Source: CAYJRR01 sp964372275 [NCBI: uncultured bacterium] (GTDB lineage Bacteria; CAYJRR01). From it: 41,944 bases of DNA. Position numbers and translations under genes: made by a program. Positions 8,638-16,509 of the stretch are shown in pieces (within the stretch, counting starts at the first letter, position 1; each line of letters begins with the position of its first letter). The notes under the pieces were generated by a model. That model had not been told where the DNA came from and ran no database searches. It saw nothing but the letters and a program-made list of their open reading frames with translations. The DNA lies in contig CAYJRR010000021.1 in NCBI GenBank assembly GCA_964372275.1, positions 1 to 41,944 on the forward strand, given 5' to 3'.

Positions 8638-10227
8638 GTGTCGGAAGCGACGCGGTTCGGAAAGTACCTCCTCTACGAGCGGATCGCCGCCGGCGGAATG
8701 GCGGAGGTCTTCCGCGCCAAGCCGATCAGCTCGGACCGGTGGTTGGCGGTCAAGCGCATCCATCCCCAGCACCTGCAGAACGCCGACTTCGTCGCGATGT
8801 TGATCGACGAAGCCAAGATCTCGGTCCAGCTCGACCATCCGAACATCGTCCGCGTCCTCGACCTGGGCAAGGTCGACGACCACTACTTCATCGCGATGGA
8901 GTACATCGAAGGGCGCGACCTGCGGCGCGCCTTCGAGAAGGTCGCGCAGACGGGCGGCCGGTTGCCGCTGGCCGAGGGGCTGGCGGTGGTGGCGCAGGTG
9001 GTCAAGGGCCTGGCCTACGCGCACGCGCGCACCGATCCTCGGGGGCGCAACCTGGAGATCGTCCACCGCGACGTCTCTCCGCAGAACGTCCTGCTCGGCC
9101 TCGACGGCTCGGTGAAGCTGATCGACTTCGGGATCGCCAAGGCGGCGAACCGATTGGTCGAGACGCAGGTCGGGATCCTCAAGGGGAAGTACGCTTACAT
9201 GTCCCCCGAGCAGGCGGAGGCGACGGGGAACCTCGACTTCCGAAGCGACATCTTCTCCGCCGGAATCCTCCTTTACGAGTGCGTGGCGGGACGCAACCCC
9301 TTCCGCGCGCCCCTCGACATCGACACCTTGCGCAACGTGAAGGGGAACGTCCTCGTCCCTCCTCGCGAGATCGTTCCCGATCTCCCCGAGGCGGTGGAGC
9401 GGATCGTTCTTCGCGCCCTCTCGCCGGCACCCGCCGATCGGTATCCGACCGCCGGCGAGATGGCGGCGGAGATCGACGAACAACTGCACGAGGTCCACCC
9501 CGGCTACTCCCGCTCCGACCTCGCCGATTTCGTTCAGCGGTTGTTCGCCGGCGACGAGCCGGCGATCGGGCCTGCCGATCGGGAGGCGGCGGCCACGCCG
9601 GCCGAGCCGAGTCTCCGGCGTGGGCCGACGCGGTTGGATCGGCTGGAGCCGGTCGCCGGCGCGACCACCGCCGGAGTCGAGCCGCAGACGGCTGAAGGGG
9701 CCGTGTCCAACGGAATCCGCCTCCCCGATCCGACGGGTCCGGGCGTGCCCGATCTCGCGGATGTCGGCGGCGGCGACGACGGCGAGCCGGAAACGGTCGG
9801 AGAGGAGTTCCGCGCCTTCGGTCTCCGACTTCTCGAGGGGCGCCCGACGAAAGAGGACCGTCGCCTGCTCGGCGTCTTCGCACTCGCGATGGCCGGACTG
9901 GCGCTGGCGATCCTCTTCTTCGGCCGGCCGAGTCCGCCGGCGGCGACGGGGGCGGAGCTCGTCGTCGAGACCCTTCCGGCGGGGGCGGCGGTGACGATCG
10001 CCGGGCGGCAGGTCCGCGGCGTCACGCCGCTGAAGGTCCGGCTCCCGCCCGGAAAGCCGGTGAAGGTCACGCTCTCCAAGCCGGGCTACCGGACCTGGTC
10101 GGGAACGGTCGTCCCCGGGGGGAAGATCGTGCGAACGCTCCAGCCGACGCCGACGACGGCGACGCCTCCCGCGCCGGGGCCGACGACCGGTTCGGGCGCA
10201 GCGCCGCCGGCGGCGCCGGCGCGGTAG
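8638..10227 (+). CDS. Membrane Ser/Thr protein kinase with C-terminal PEGA domain
   Basis: 529 aa, GTG start. The kinase domain spans about residues 8-275, with the glycine loop IAAGGMAEVF, Lys39 (VKR), Glu58 in helix C, catalytic loop HRDVSPQN (Asp145), DFG at 163-165 and SPE at 189-191; all key residues are present, so it should be active. A low-complexity linker leads to one membrane helix at about 409-428. Beyond it is a PEGA-like domain at about 439-500 (VVETLPAGAAVTIAGRQV, GVTPLKVRLPPG) and a Pro/Thr/Ala tail. The kinase would be cytoplasmic and the PEGA domain outside. HRDVSPQN kinases are abundant in myxobacteria. Being next to the secretion operon, it may regulate secretion, but that is inference. 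Confidence 0.93.
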   Translation: MSEATRFGKYLLYERIAAGGMAEVFRAKPISSDRWLAVKRIHPQHLQNADFVAMLIDEAKISVQLDHPNIVRVLDLGKVDDHYFIAMEYIEGRDLRRAFEKVAQTGGRLPLAEGLAVVAQVVKGLAYAHARTDPRGRNLEIVHRDVSPQNVLLGLDGSVKLIDFGIAKAANRLVETQVGILKGKYAYMSPEQAEATGNLDFRSDIFSAGILLYECVAGRNPFRAPLDIDTLRNVKGNVLVPPREIVPDLPEAVERIVLRALSPAPADRYPTAGEMAAEIDEQLHEVHPGYSRSDLADFVQRLFAGDEPAIGPADREAAATPAEPSLRRGPTRLDRLEPVAGATTAGVEPQTAEGAVSNGIRLPDPTGPGVPDLADVGGGDDGEPETVGEEFRAFGLRLLEGRPTKEDRRLLGVFALAMAGLALAILFFGRPSPPAATGAELVVETLPAGAAVTIAGRQVRGVTPLKVRLPPGKPVKVTLSKPGYRTWSGTVVPGGKIVRTLQPTPTTATPPAPGPTTGSGAAPPAAPAR

Positions 10228-10257
10228 CGCCCCGTCCGGCCGTCCGCCCCGACTCGT

Positions 10258-11100
10258 TCAGCCTGCGGCGAGCGCGCGGGCGAGGGCGGCGAACGCCTCG
10301 ACCGGCACGGTCTCGGCACGGCGGTTCGGCTCGATCCCGGCCCGGCGGAGCGCGTCGGCGATCCGCTCCTCGGACGCGTCGAGGTCGCGCGCACCGCGCA
10401 GCGAGTTCCAGATCGTCTTCCGGCGTTGGCCGAAGGCGGCGAAGACGACGCGTTCGAACGAGGCGGCGTCCGGGACCTCGGCCTTCGGTGTTCGGCGCAT
10501 CACCAGCCTCAACACCGCCGATTCGACCCCGGGGCGCGGATGGAAGGCACCGGGCGGAAGCTTCAACGGGACCGACGCGTCGGCCCACAGGCCGACGAGC
10601 ACCGAGAGCGCGCCGTAGGTTCGCGATCCCGGCGGGGCCGCGACGCGCTCGGCCACCTCTCGTTGCAGGGTGAAGGTGGCGTCGAGCACGTGTTCGCGTT
10701 GTTCGACCGCGCGGCGCAGAAGCGGAGACGACGCGTAGTAGGGGAGGTTGCCGGCGAGCTTCAGCCGCCTGCCGGCGCGCGCGTGGATCGGGCCCAGGTC
10801 GAGCCCGCGGGCGTCGGCGTGGACCAGCTCCAGCCGCTCACGGGTTCCGAGCTCCTGCGAAAGGACCCGCAGCATCTGCGGATCGAGCTCGACCGCGACG
10901 ACGTGCGCTCCGGCATCGAGCAGCGCGGCGGTCAGCGCGCCGAGACCGGGCCCGATCTCGACCACCCAATCGCCGGCGGCGATCTGGGCCGCGCGTACGA
11001 TCCGCTCCGCCGCCCCTCCGGGGACGAGGAAGTTCTGTCCGAGGCCCTTCCTTGCGGCCAGTCCGTACCGGGCGAGGAGCGTCTGCGGATGCGTCGCCAC
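10258..11100 (-). CDS. rsmA: 16S rRNA dimethyladenosine transferase RsmA (KsgA)
   Basis: 280 aa from GTG 11100, giving MATHPQTLLARYGL and then KGLGQNFL, the conserved N-terminus of KsgA. The open frame continues to 11319 but that part overlaps the upstream PilZ-like gene and is Arg/Pro-rich, so the GTG is preferred. The SAM site is VEIGPGLGALT (47-57), the acidic residue is in VAVELD, and the catalytic motif is NLPYY (118-122). The enzyme dimethylates two adjacent adenosines near the 3' end of 16S rRNA during small-subunit assembly. It is the last gene of the tsaD-pilZ-rsmA run; its stop faces the kinase gene 30 bp away. Confidence 0.95.
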   Translation of the reverse strand: MATHPQTLLARYGLAARKGLGQNFLVPGGAAERIVRAAQIAAGDWVVEIGPGLGALTAALLDAGAHVVAVELDPQMLRVLSQELGTRERLELVHADARGLDLGPIHARAGRRLKLAGNLPYYASSPLLRRAVEQREHVLDATFTLQREVAERVAAPPGSRTYGALSVLVGLWADASVPLKLPPGAFHPRPGVESAVLRLVMRRTPKAEVPDAASFERVVFAAFGQRRKTIWNSLRGARDLDASEERIADALRRAGIEPNRRAETVPVEAFAALARALAAG

Positions 11101-11129
11101 GCGCTTGCGTGTCCCGATCGAAATGGTTT

Positions 11130-11166
11130 GCCCTTCGGGCTTCCTCGGGGCCTCCCCGAAGGCCCC
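11130..11166 (-). other. Two tandem GC hairpins between pilZ-like gene and rsmA
   Basis: On the minus strand, right at the PilZ-like stop, GGGGCC-N8-GGCCCC (11166-11147) is followed by GCCC-GAA-GGGC (11140-11130). There is no run of T after either, so an intrinsic terminator is not well supported. They may attenuate or process the message before rsmA. Confidence 0.4.
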
Positions 11167-11660
11167 TACCCGCGCTCCAGGAGATCCTGGATCCCCGCGC
11201 GGACCCGGGCGCGCAGGTCGTCCAGCGACCCGATGCGATCCAGGTCGACCGATGCGAGGAGCTTCCGCATCCGGTTCACGTCGAGCTCCTCGTCCTCGAG
11301 CAGCCCGTTCACCTCGCACAGCACGTTGCCACGTTCGGCCACGAACTCGACGATCTGAGCCTGCTTCTTGGGGTCGAGATCGACGAAGGCGATCCCCAGA
11401 CCGGCCGGCCCGTTGACGTTCGCTTCGGTGCGCGAGCGGACCTCCCCCTTCACCAGGATCGGTTCGTCGAAACAGGCCAGCCGGAACCGCAGCAGCACGG
11501 CCTGCCCGCGCGGGAGATCGAGCGCCGTCTCGAAGAAGACGCCACCGCCCCCGACGCGCGAGATCGTCCCCGGATGGTTCTCCCCGTTGACGACCAGGGT
11601 CCCCTTCTCGCGGATCGCCGCCCGCTCGAACTGGCGCGCCTGTTTGTAGGATCCCCCCAC
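11166..11660 (-). CDS. PilZ-like domain protein
   Basis: 164 aa from GTG 11660. The N-terminal half resembles a PilZ domain: an RxxxR motif (Arg13-Ala-Ala-Ile-Arg17), then TISRVGGGGVFFET where the c-di-GMP motif D/N-x-S-x-x-G is expected. The first position is Thr rather than Asp or Asn, so binding of c-di-GMP may be altered. The strand region with GLGIAFVDLDPKKQAQIVEFV is typical of PilZ folds. A C-terminal acidic and helical extension from about residue 112 is not part of the core domain. It starts 12 bp after the tsaD stop, with no clear Shine-Dalgarno. The target is unknown. Confidence 0.75.
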   Translation of the reverse strand: MGGSYKQARQFERAAIREKGTLVVNGENHPGTISRVGGGGVFFETALDLPRGQAVLLRFRLACFDEPILVKGEVRSRTEANVNGPAGLGIAFVDLDPKKQAQIVEFVAERGNVLCEVNGLLEDEELDVNRMRKLLASVDLDRIGSLDDLRARVRAGIQDLLERG

Positions 11661-11672
11661 TCGAGAAAAAGC

Positions 11673-12698
11673 CTACGCCGATCCCGACACCTTGGCCAGC
11701 GGAAGCCCCGAATCGGCATTCAATCCCCAGGGATCACGCTCCCCGCGAAGACGCCGTTGGAGGCCCACGTAGCCGATCATCGCGGCATTGTCGGTACATA
11801 GCGCCGGGGAGGGGAACCGGACCTCGACCCCGGCTCGGGTCCCGCGCTCTCCGAGGAGCGACCGCAGCCGCGAATTGGCCGCCACCCCTCCGGAGACGAC
11901 CGCGCGGGAGATCCCGGTCCGCTCGAGGGCCGCCATCAGCTTTTGCGAGAGGACGTCGGCCACTGCCTCCTGCATCGAGGCGGCGAGGTCGGCCTTGCGG
12001 CGCTCGGCCTCGGCGCCGAGCTCACGCACCTTCAGCAGCACGGCCGTCTTGAGTCCGCTGAAGGAGAGGTCGAGACCCTTCCCCTCGAGCCCACGCGGGA
12101 AACGGAAGGCATCGGCGCGCCCGTCGCGCGCCAGCCGGTCGATCGCCACGCCGCCGGGGTAGGGGAGGCCGAGCACCTTTGCCGCCTTGTCGAACGCCTC
12201 CCCGGCGGCGTCGTCGACCGTGCGCCCGAGCAGCTCGTATCGGCCGAAGCCGCGCGCAAGGTAGAGATGGGAGTGACCGCCGCTGACCAGGAGCGCCACG
12301 AAGGGATAGGCCGGCGGATCCGGCTCGAGAAAGATCGCGTGCAGGTGCCCGGCGAGGTGGTTGACGCCGACGAACGGAGCCCCTAGCGCCGCCGCGTACC
12401 CCTTTGCGAAGTTGAGTCCGACGAGGAGCGCGCCGACCAGCCCCGGCCCGTTCGTCGCGCAAACACCGTCGATCGCCTCTCCGCCGGCCTCGCGCAGCGC
12501 CTGCCGCACCACCGGCACGATCGTCTCCACGTGCCGCCGGCTGGCGAGCTCCGGCACGACGCCGCCGTAGAGGTCGTGCAGGTCGATCTGGCTGGCGACG
12601 ACCGAGGAGAGGACGCGCGCCGGTCCATCCGGCGCGTCCCCCTCGACGACGGCGGCCGACGTTTCGTCGCAACTGGACTCGATGGCGAGAACGCGCAC
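11673..12698 (-). CDS. tsaD: tRNA threonylcarbamoyladenosine transferase TsaD
   Basis: 341 aa from GTG 12698, giving MRVLAIESSCDETSAAVVEG, the standard TsaD N-terminus; an adjacent GTG at 12701 is equally possible. Signatures include the metal-binding NHLAGHLHA segment, LVSGGHSHLYL, the DDAAGEAFDKAAKVLGLPYPGG block and VSGGVAANSRLR. Length matches the family (about 335-345 aa). TsaD transfers threonylcarbamoyl to A37 of ANN-decoding tRNAs together with TsaB and TsaE. It heads the minus-strand run with the PilZ-like gene and rsmA. No clear Shine-Dalgarno precedes the start. Confidence 0.96.
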   Translation of the reverse strand: MRVLAIESSCDETSAAVVEGDAPDGPARVLSSVVASQIDLHDLYGGVVPELASRRHVETIVPVVRQALREAGGEAIDGVCATNGPGLVGALLVGLNFAKGYAAALGAPFVGVNHLAGHLHAIFLEPDPPAYPFVALLVSGGHSHLYLARGFGRYELLGRTVDDAAGEAFDKAAKVLGLPYPGGVAIDRLARDGRADAFRFPRGLEGKGLDLSFSGLKTAVLLKVRELGAEAERRKADLAASMQEAVADVLSQKLMAALERTGISRAVVSGGVAANSRLRSLLGERGTRAGVEVRFPSPALCTDNAAMIGYVGLQRRLRGERDPWGLNADSGLPLAKVSGSA

Positions 12699-12851
12699 CA
12701 CCGGGAGCGAAGCACACGGCGGTCCGGATCGGTAGCCGGACGTGCGACCGCGCCGACTCAGCGGAGGACTTGCATGGTCGAGGACGTCCGTGGGACCGGC
12801 CGAATCCATGCGACGATCGCGACGCGCTCGAACGAATCGGCACTTGGCGCG

Positions 12852-12873
12852 ATTGATTGACGGAACAATCAAT
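12852..12873. promoter_or_regulatory. AT-rich perfect palindrome (possible operator)
   Basis: ATTGATTG, 6 nt, CAATCAAT: an 8-bp perfect inverted repeat in the divergent region between tsaD (start 12698, minus) and the lipoprotein gene (start 12889). It is conspicuously AT-rich for this genome. It ends 15 bp before the ATG, so a bound regulator would block initiation; an RNA hairpin is the alternative. Confidence 0.5.
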
Positions 12874-12888
12874 GCATCGCGGCGCGTC

Positions 12889-14655
12889 ATGCCGTTCCGA
12901 CTACTCACCCTGCTGCTCGTCGTCGTCGTCACCTCGCTCGCGTGCGAGCCTTCTATCCGATTCGGGGAAACGCCGCGGGAACGAATCGAGTTCACGGAGG
13001 CGCCGCCCGGAAGCTGGTCGAGCGAGACGATGCATGCCGGGCCCGGATCGGTCGACGGCGTCTCGATCGACGTCGGTACGAACGGCGCGATGGTCGTCGC
13101 CTACGCCACGACCACCGGGTCGTGGGAGAACCGCCAGGTGTCGCTCCTGGGGGCCGTGCGCAATGGTCTGGGGAACTGGAATCGCACGCCGTTCGCCACC
13201 AGCGGCGGCGTCAACAGTGGTTTCACCCTCGGCGATGTCGCCTTCGATGGATCGGGTGCGGCGTGCCTCGGGTACACGGACTGGATGGGCCTTTCCTACC
13301 ATTCGAGCGTCTACCGCGCGTGTTTGACCGGCTCGGCGACTCTTCGAGAGACGCTGATCGTATGGACCGATGCCGGATACCAGGTCGACCATGCCTACTC
13401 GGCGGATGGGAGGCGCCACGTCGTGGTGCGCGCCGGAAGTTCCGTCGAGTACGTGCTCCCGAGCGGCGCGCGTGAAACGGTTATGGCCGGCAGCTTCAAA
13501 CGGACCGACTTGGCGATCGACGCGGCCGGGCGACCGCACGTGGTGGTGTCGGGACGACCGGTGATCGGCGGGCTGCCGACGTCGGCGCGCGAGATCTGGC
13601 ACGGCGTTCGAACAACGTCCGGTTGGAGCCTGACGCCGGTCGAGCAAAACGACCTGTGGACGCCGGAAAACGAGACCGACGACGTTTCGATTGCAATTGC
13701 TCCGGACGGATCCCCCTCGATCGCGTATCGGCGGCTCGACGCCGATGAGGTACGAGTTGCGGTGCCGGGATCGGGCGGGACGTGGATCCGAACCACGATC
13801 GATCGGGGTACGCCGGGCTACAAGGCCGGGCTCTGGGTCGGAATGCGGATCGGTTCGAGCGGACGCCGTCACGTGGCCTATTCCAAGGGTCGGAAGCTCT
13901 ACTACGCCGTCGGGACCGCCTCGGAATGGACGATCGAGCGCGCCGAGTACGACTTTCCGCAACCCGGTCCCTATGTCTACGACGTCGTGGCCTCGTTCGC
14001 GGGGGGGCTCTTCTCCTTCGACATCGACGAACAGGAGCGTCCGCATCTCGCCTTCGTGCAGCCGTCGCAGGTGATCCGCCTCTCCCGCAATGCGACGCTG
14101 GAGCCCCAGCCGACTCCGACTCCCGATACGTCCCTGCTTGCGGTCGGCGACCTCCAACCCGGGGACCTGGTCGTGACCGAATTCATGGGGGAGCCGGGCA
14201 GCCACCCCGACGCCGAATGGATCGAGATCTACAACGCCGCCGGGCGGCCGGTAAACCTGAACGGTCTCGGCATCGCCAACTTCTCGGCGGCGACCGAGCC
14301 GCCTGCCATCATCCACACGGACGTCGTCGTCGAGGCGGGCGCGTACGCGGTGATCGCCCGCGGTACGCCCGAAGCGTGGACCTCGACCGAAGTGGTACCG
14401 GACGCCTTCTGGGGGTACGGCTTGCAACTCTACGACGGGTACGACGAGGTCTACCTACGAGGCGTTCCGTGGACCGTGCTCCTGGACTGGACCGCGCTGG
14501 TCTACGTGCTCGGTCACCATTCCGACCAGCTCCGCCTCTCCCGATTGTCCGCTTCGGGAAACGACCTGGTGGCGAACTGGTGCATCGCGGCGGGGCCGTA
14601 CCTGGACGGCTACGACTACGGTTCGCCGGGCGGTCCGAACGACGGCTGCCCTTGA
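12889..14655 (+). CDS. Lipoprotein with lamin-tail domain
   Basis: 588 aa from ATG 12889, chosen because it gives a lipoprotein signal: hydrophobic stretch then TSLAC with Cys19 as the lipidated residue; longer starts would bury it. Residues about 40-410 form repeated beta segments (VSIDVGTNGAMVVAYA, DVAFDGSGAACLGY, LAIDAAGRPHVVVSG, IAIAPDGSPSIAYR, FDIDEQERPHLAFVQ) resembling propeller blades. Residues about 425-540 form a lamin-tail domain, with LVVTEFMGEPGSHPDAEWIEIYN and VNLNGLGI. Bacterial lamin-tail domains are usually on exported proteins and may bind sugars or nucleic acid. It is probably displayed in the outer membrane. Substrate unknown. Confidence 0.82.
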   Translation: MPFRLLTLLLVVVVTSLACEPSIRFGETPRERIEFTEAPPGSWSSETMHAGPGSVDGVSIDVGTNGAMVVAYATTTGSWENRQVSLLGAVRNGLGNWNRTPFATSGGVNSGFTLGDVAFDGSGAACLGYTDWMGLSYHSSVYRACLTGSATLRETLIVWTDAGYQVDHAYSADGRRHVVVRAGSSVEYVLPSGARETVMAGSFKRTDLAIDAAGRPHVVVSGRPVIGGLPTSAREIWHGVRTTSGWSLTPVEQNDLWTPENETDDVSIAIAPDGSPSIAYRRLDADEVRVAVPGSGGTWIRTTIDRGTPGYKAGLWVGMRIGSSGRRHVAYSKGRKLYYAVGTASEWTIERAEYDFPQPGPYVYDVVASFAGGLFSFDIDEQERPHLAFVQPSQVIRLSRNATLEPQPTPTPDTSLLAVGDLQPGDLVVTEFMGEPGSHPDAEWIEIYNAAGRPVNLNGLGIANFSAATEPPAIIHTDVVVEAGAYAVIARGTPEAWTSTEVVPDAFWGYGLQLYDGYDEVYLRGVPWTVLLDWTALVYVLGHHSDQLRLSRLSASGNDLVANWCIAAGPYLDGYDYGSPGGPNDGCP

Positions 14656-14656
14656 C

Positions 14657-14679
14657 GAACGGTTCGGGCCGCGCCGTTC
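14657..14679. terminator. Inverted repeat between convergent genes
   Basis: GAACGG, 11 nt, CCGTTC lies between the lipoprotein stop (14655) and the cytochrome stop (14688) of the convergent gene. It could act as a weak bidirectional terminator, but there is no T tract. Confidence 0.35.
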
Positions 14680-14687
14680 CGCCGTGA

Positions 14688-16358
14688 CTAGGGCTTGGCG
14701 CCCGGCGCCTTCGCCGCCCGACGCTTGGCGGAGACGCCATGGTCGACCTTCGGCAGGTAGCTCGCGAAGTCGAAGCGGTCGCCGGTCTGCTCCGCCGAGT
14801 GGCAACTTCGGCAGAACGCTTCGTCGAAGGCGGACTTGAGCTTCACCTTCTTCGGACTGGCGGCGTGCGCGCGTCCGGGGCCGTGGCACGCCTCGCACTG
14901 CACGCCGGTCAGTCCGGCGATGGTGAAGGGGTCGCTCGGTCCGCCCGGCTGGCGGTAGCCGGTGGTGTGGCAGCCGACGCAGTCGAAGTCGAGTGCGTGC
15001 CGTTCGTCGACCAGCGTCTTGTAGGCGCGGGCGTGTCCGGTCTCCATCCAGCTCTTCGACTCCGACGTGTGGCAGGCCTGGCAGACGACCGCGCCGACGA
15101 ACGGACCCTCGCTCGGTCCGGGCGCGCCGTCGGGGGTCGGGACCGAGACCGGGAGCGCGCTCATCTTCTCCAGCGCCTCGGCCACCATCACCGCCACCTT
15201 CGGGTGGTCGGGCAGGTCGCGGTTCAAGTCGACCAGCCGGTTCGACAGGCGCGAGGCGTCGTCCCCATCGGCCGGGAGGTTCTTGCGCTCGATCTCGAGC
15301 TGCTCCTTGTAGAAGACGAGCTGGTCTTCGAGCATCACCTTGCGGTCCTTGTCGCCCTCCGTCTCGACCCGCTGCGAGATCTCGGTGATCCGATCCTGGT
15401 AGGTCTCGATGCGCCCCTTCACCCGCTCGACGTTGGAGAGGTCGACGATCTGCTCAAGCGCCTGCGGCATCGGTCCGCGAAGGTCGATCTCGAGGTGCCC
15501 GAGCTGCTTCCCGCGGTGACCCGACTGCACGATCCAGGTCGAGCCGGCGCGCTGCGGATCGAGGAGCTGGCTCATGGAGTGGCCGCCGACGATCAGATGG
15601 ATGCCGGCAATCTCGTTCGCGAGCCGCAGGTCCTCCTGGAGGCCGAGGTGCGTCAGGGCGATCACGAGCGAAGCGCCTTCCGCCTTGAGCGCCGCGATCT
15701 CCCGCCGGGCCGCGTCGAACGGATCGCCGATCTTGTATCGCGGATTCTCGGAGGGAAGGACCGGTGCGCCGTCCGGGCCGGTGGGGGTGAGGACGGCGAA
15801 GATCCCGACCGTGAGCCCGCCGAACCTCTTCGTCATGCGGGGCGGGAAGACGGTCTTGCCGTCGTTCCCCGTGAGGTTCGCGCAAAGCATCGGCAGCCCG
15901 CGCGCCGCGGCGAGTCCTTGCAGGAACTCGACGCCGAGCTTCAGGTCCTGGTCACCGACGGCCAGCGCGTCGATCCCCATCGCCTTGTTCGCGTCGGCGA
16001 TCAGCTCCGCCTTGAGGCGGCGCTGGGGGATCTCCTCGTCGACGAGCGGCTCCTCGGGGAAGAAGAGGTCCCCCGCGTCGACGAGCAGGAAGGCGCGCCC
16101 GGCCTTGGCCGCCTGGTGCTTCGTCTGTTCCGTGACCTGCGCTTTCCGGGCCAGACCGCCCAGCGGGTTCTTCGGTCACCCGCAGGGCTCGATCTCTCCG
16201 TTGGCGTTGTTCTGGTAGAGGACGGTCACTCCTTTGACCGGACCGCCCGCCACCCCCGACGACGCTCCCGGGGCGCCGCCGTTGGGGCGGCAGGCGGGAT
16301 GACCGACCGAAACGGCGCCGAGGAGGCCGAGGGAGAGCAGCGAATTGGAGAGTCGCAT
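14688..16358 (-). CDS. Selenoprotein: metallophosphoesterase-like domain fused to tetraheme cytochrome c
   Basis: 556 aa if the in-frame TGA at 16178-16176 is read as selenocysteine (Sec61); TAG ends it at 14690-14688. Residues 1-23 form an export signal (GHPAC, imperfect lipobox). Then NNANGEIEPCG-Sec-PKNPLGGLARK leads into a UshA/5'-nucleotidase-like phosphoesterase region: DAGD 94-97, GDQD 135-138, THLG from 236, GGH 258-260, SGHRGK from 279. A charged helical region (about 315-365) precedes four CxxCH heme sites at 426, 460, 488 and 516. From memory, Cys homologues carry EPCGC here, so Sec replaces a conserved Cys. Ordinary metal residues of 5'-nucleotidases (DxH, GNH) are altered. Probably periplasmic or surface-exposed, heme-loaded and redox active; substrate unknown. 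Conventional calling would give two pieces, 16358-16176 and 15980-14688. Confidence 0.88.
16146..16163 (-). promoter_or_regulatory. SECIS-like hairpin after UGA of the cytochrome gene
   Basis: In the mRNA sense, UGA (16178-16176) is followed by 18 nt and then the loop GGUCUG (16157-16152), closed by CUGGGC (16163-16158) and GCCCGG (16151-16146), six pairs including one U-G. As I recall it, the E. coli fdhF SECIS has the same 18-nt spacing and the loop AGGUCU. Bacterial SECIS elements sit in the coding region just after UGA and recruit SelB. Caveat: GL in the loop codons is also expected from the protein family. Confidence 0.75.
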
Positions 16359-16365
16359 GGGGGCG

Positions 16366-16371
16366 AGGATA
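16366..16371 (-). promoter_or_regulatory. Putative -10 element of the Sec-cytochrome gene
   Basis: TATCCT on the minus strand ends 7 nt before ATG 16358, with only CGCCCCC between. No Shine-Dalgarno is present, so a leaderless transcript is plausible. No good -35 is seen. Confidence 0.4.
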
Positions 16372-16397
16372 TCACGCGCTGTTGAGAAGGCGTCCGG

Positions 16398-16413
16398 GGT
16401 CGCGGTCGCGACC
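16398..16413. other. GC hairpin upstream of Sec-cytochrome gene
   Basis: GGTCGCG-GT-CGCGACC is a perfect 7-bp inverted repeat in the 151-bp gap between the DUF4340 gene and the cytochrome gene (both minus). It could end the plsC-gld transcript, but no T run follows on the minus strand. The rest of the gap holds only the -10-like site. Confidence 0.35.
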
Positions 16414-16509
16414 GAGTCCGTTCCTGCGGCCGCGTCCGAGGGATGACCCCGGGAACGGCCGCCATCGCGACCCCGGATGCCGGACCGAATCGCCGTACGA
16501 GGGTGCGCC

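Noticed and set aside
10258-11319. Longer rsmA from 11319
   Set aside because: The additional 73 residues are Arg/Pro/Gly-rich, overlap the PilZ-like gene and have no counterpart in KsgA.
12699-12995. N-terminal extension of tsaD
   Set aside because: The residues before GTG 12698 are not TsaD-like and overlap the divergent lipoprotein gene and its palindrome.
13597-13612. Sigma-54-like TGGCAC-GTTCG site
   Set aside because: It lies inside a coding region, the spacing is wrong for the GG/GC core, and the match is by chance.
15952-16179. Frameshift or pseudogene explanation for the split cytochrome gene
   Set aside because: The two parts are in the same frame with only one TGA between them and the intervening 66 codons fit the domain. 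A frameshift is not needed, and an identical situation occurs at 37286.
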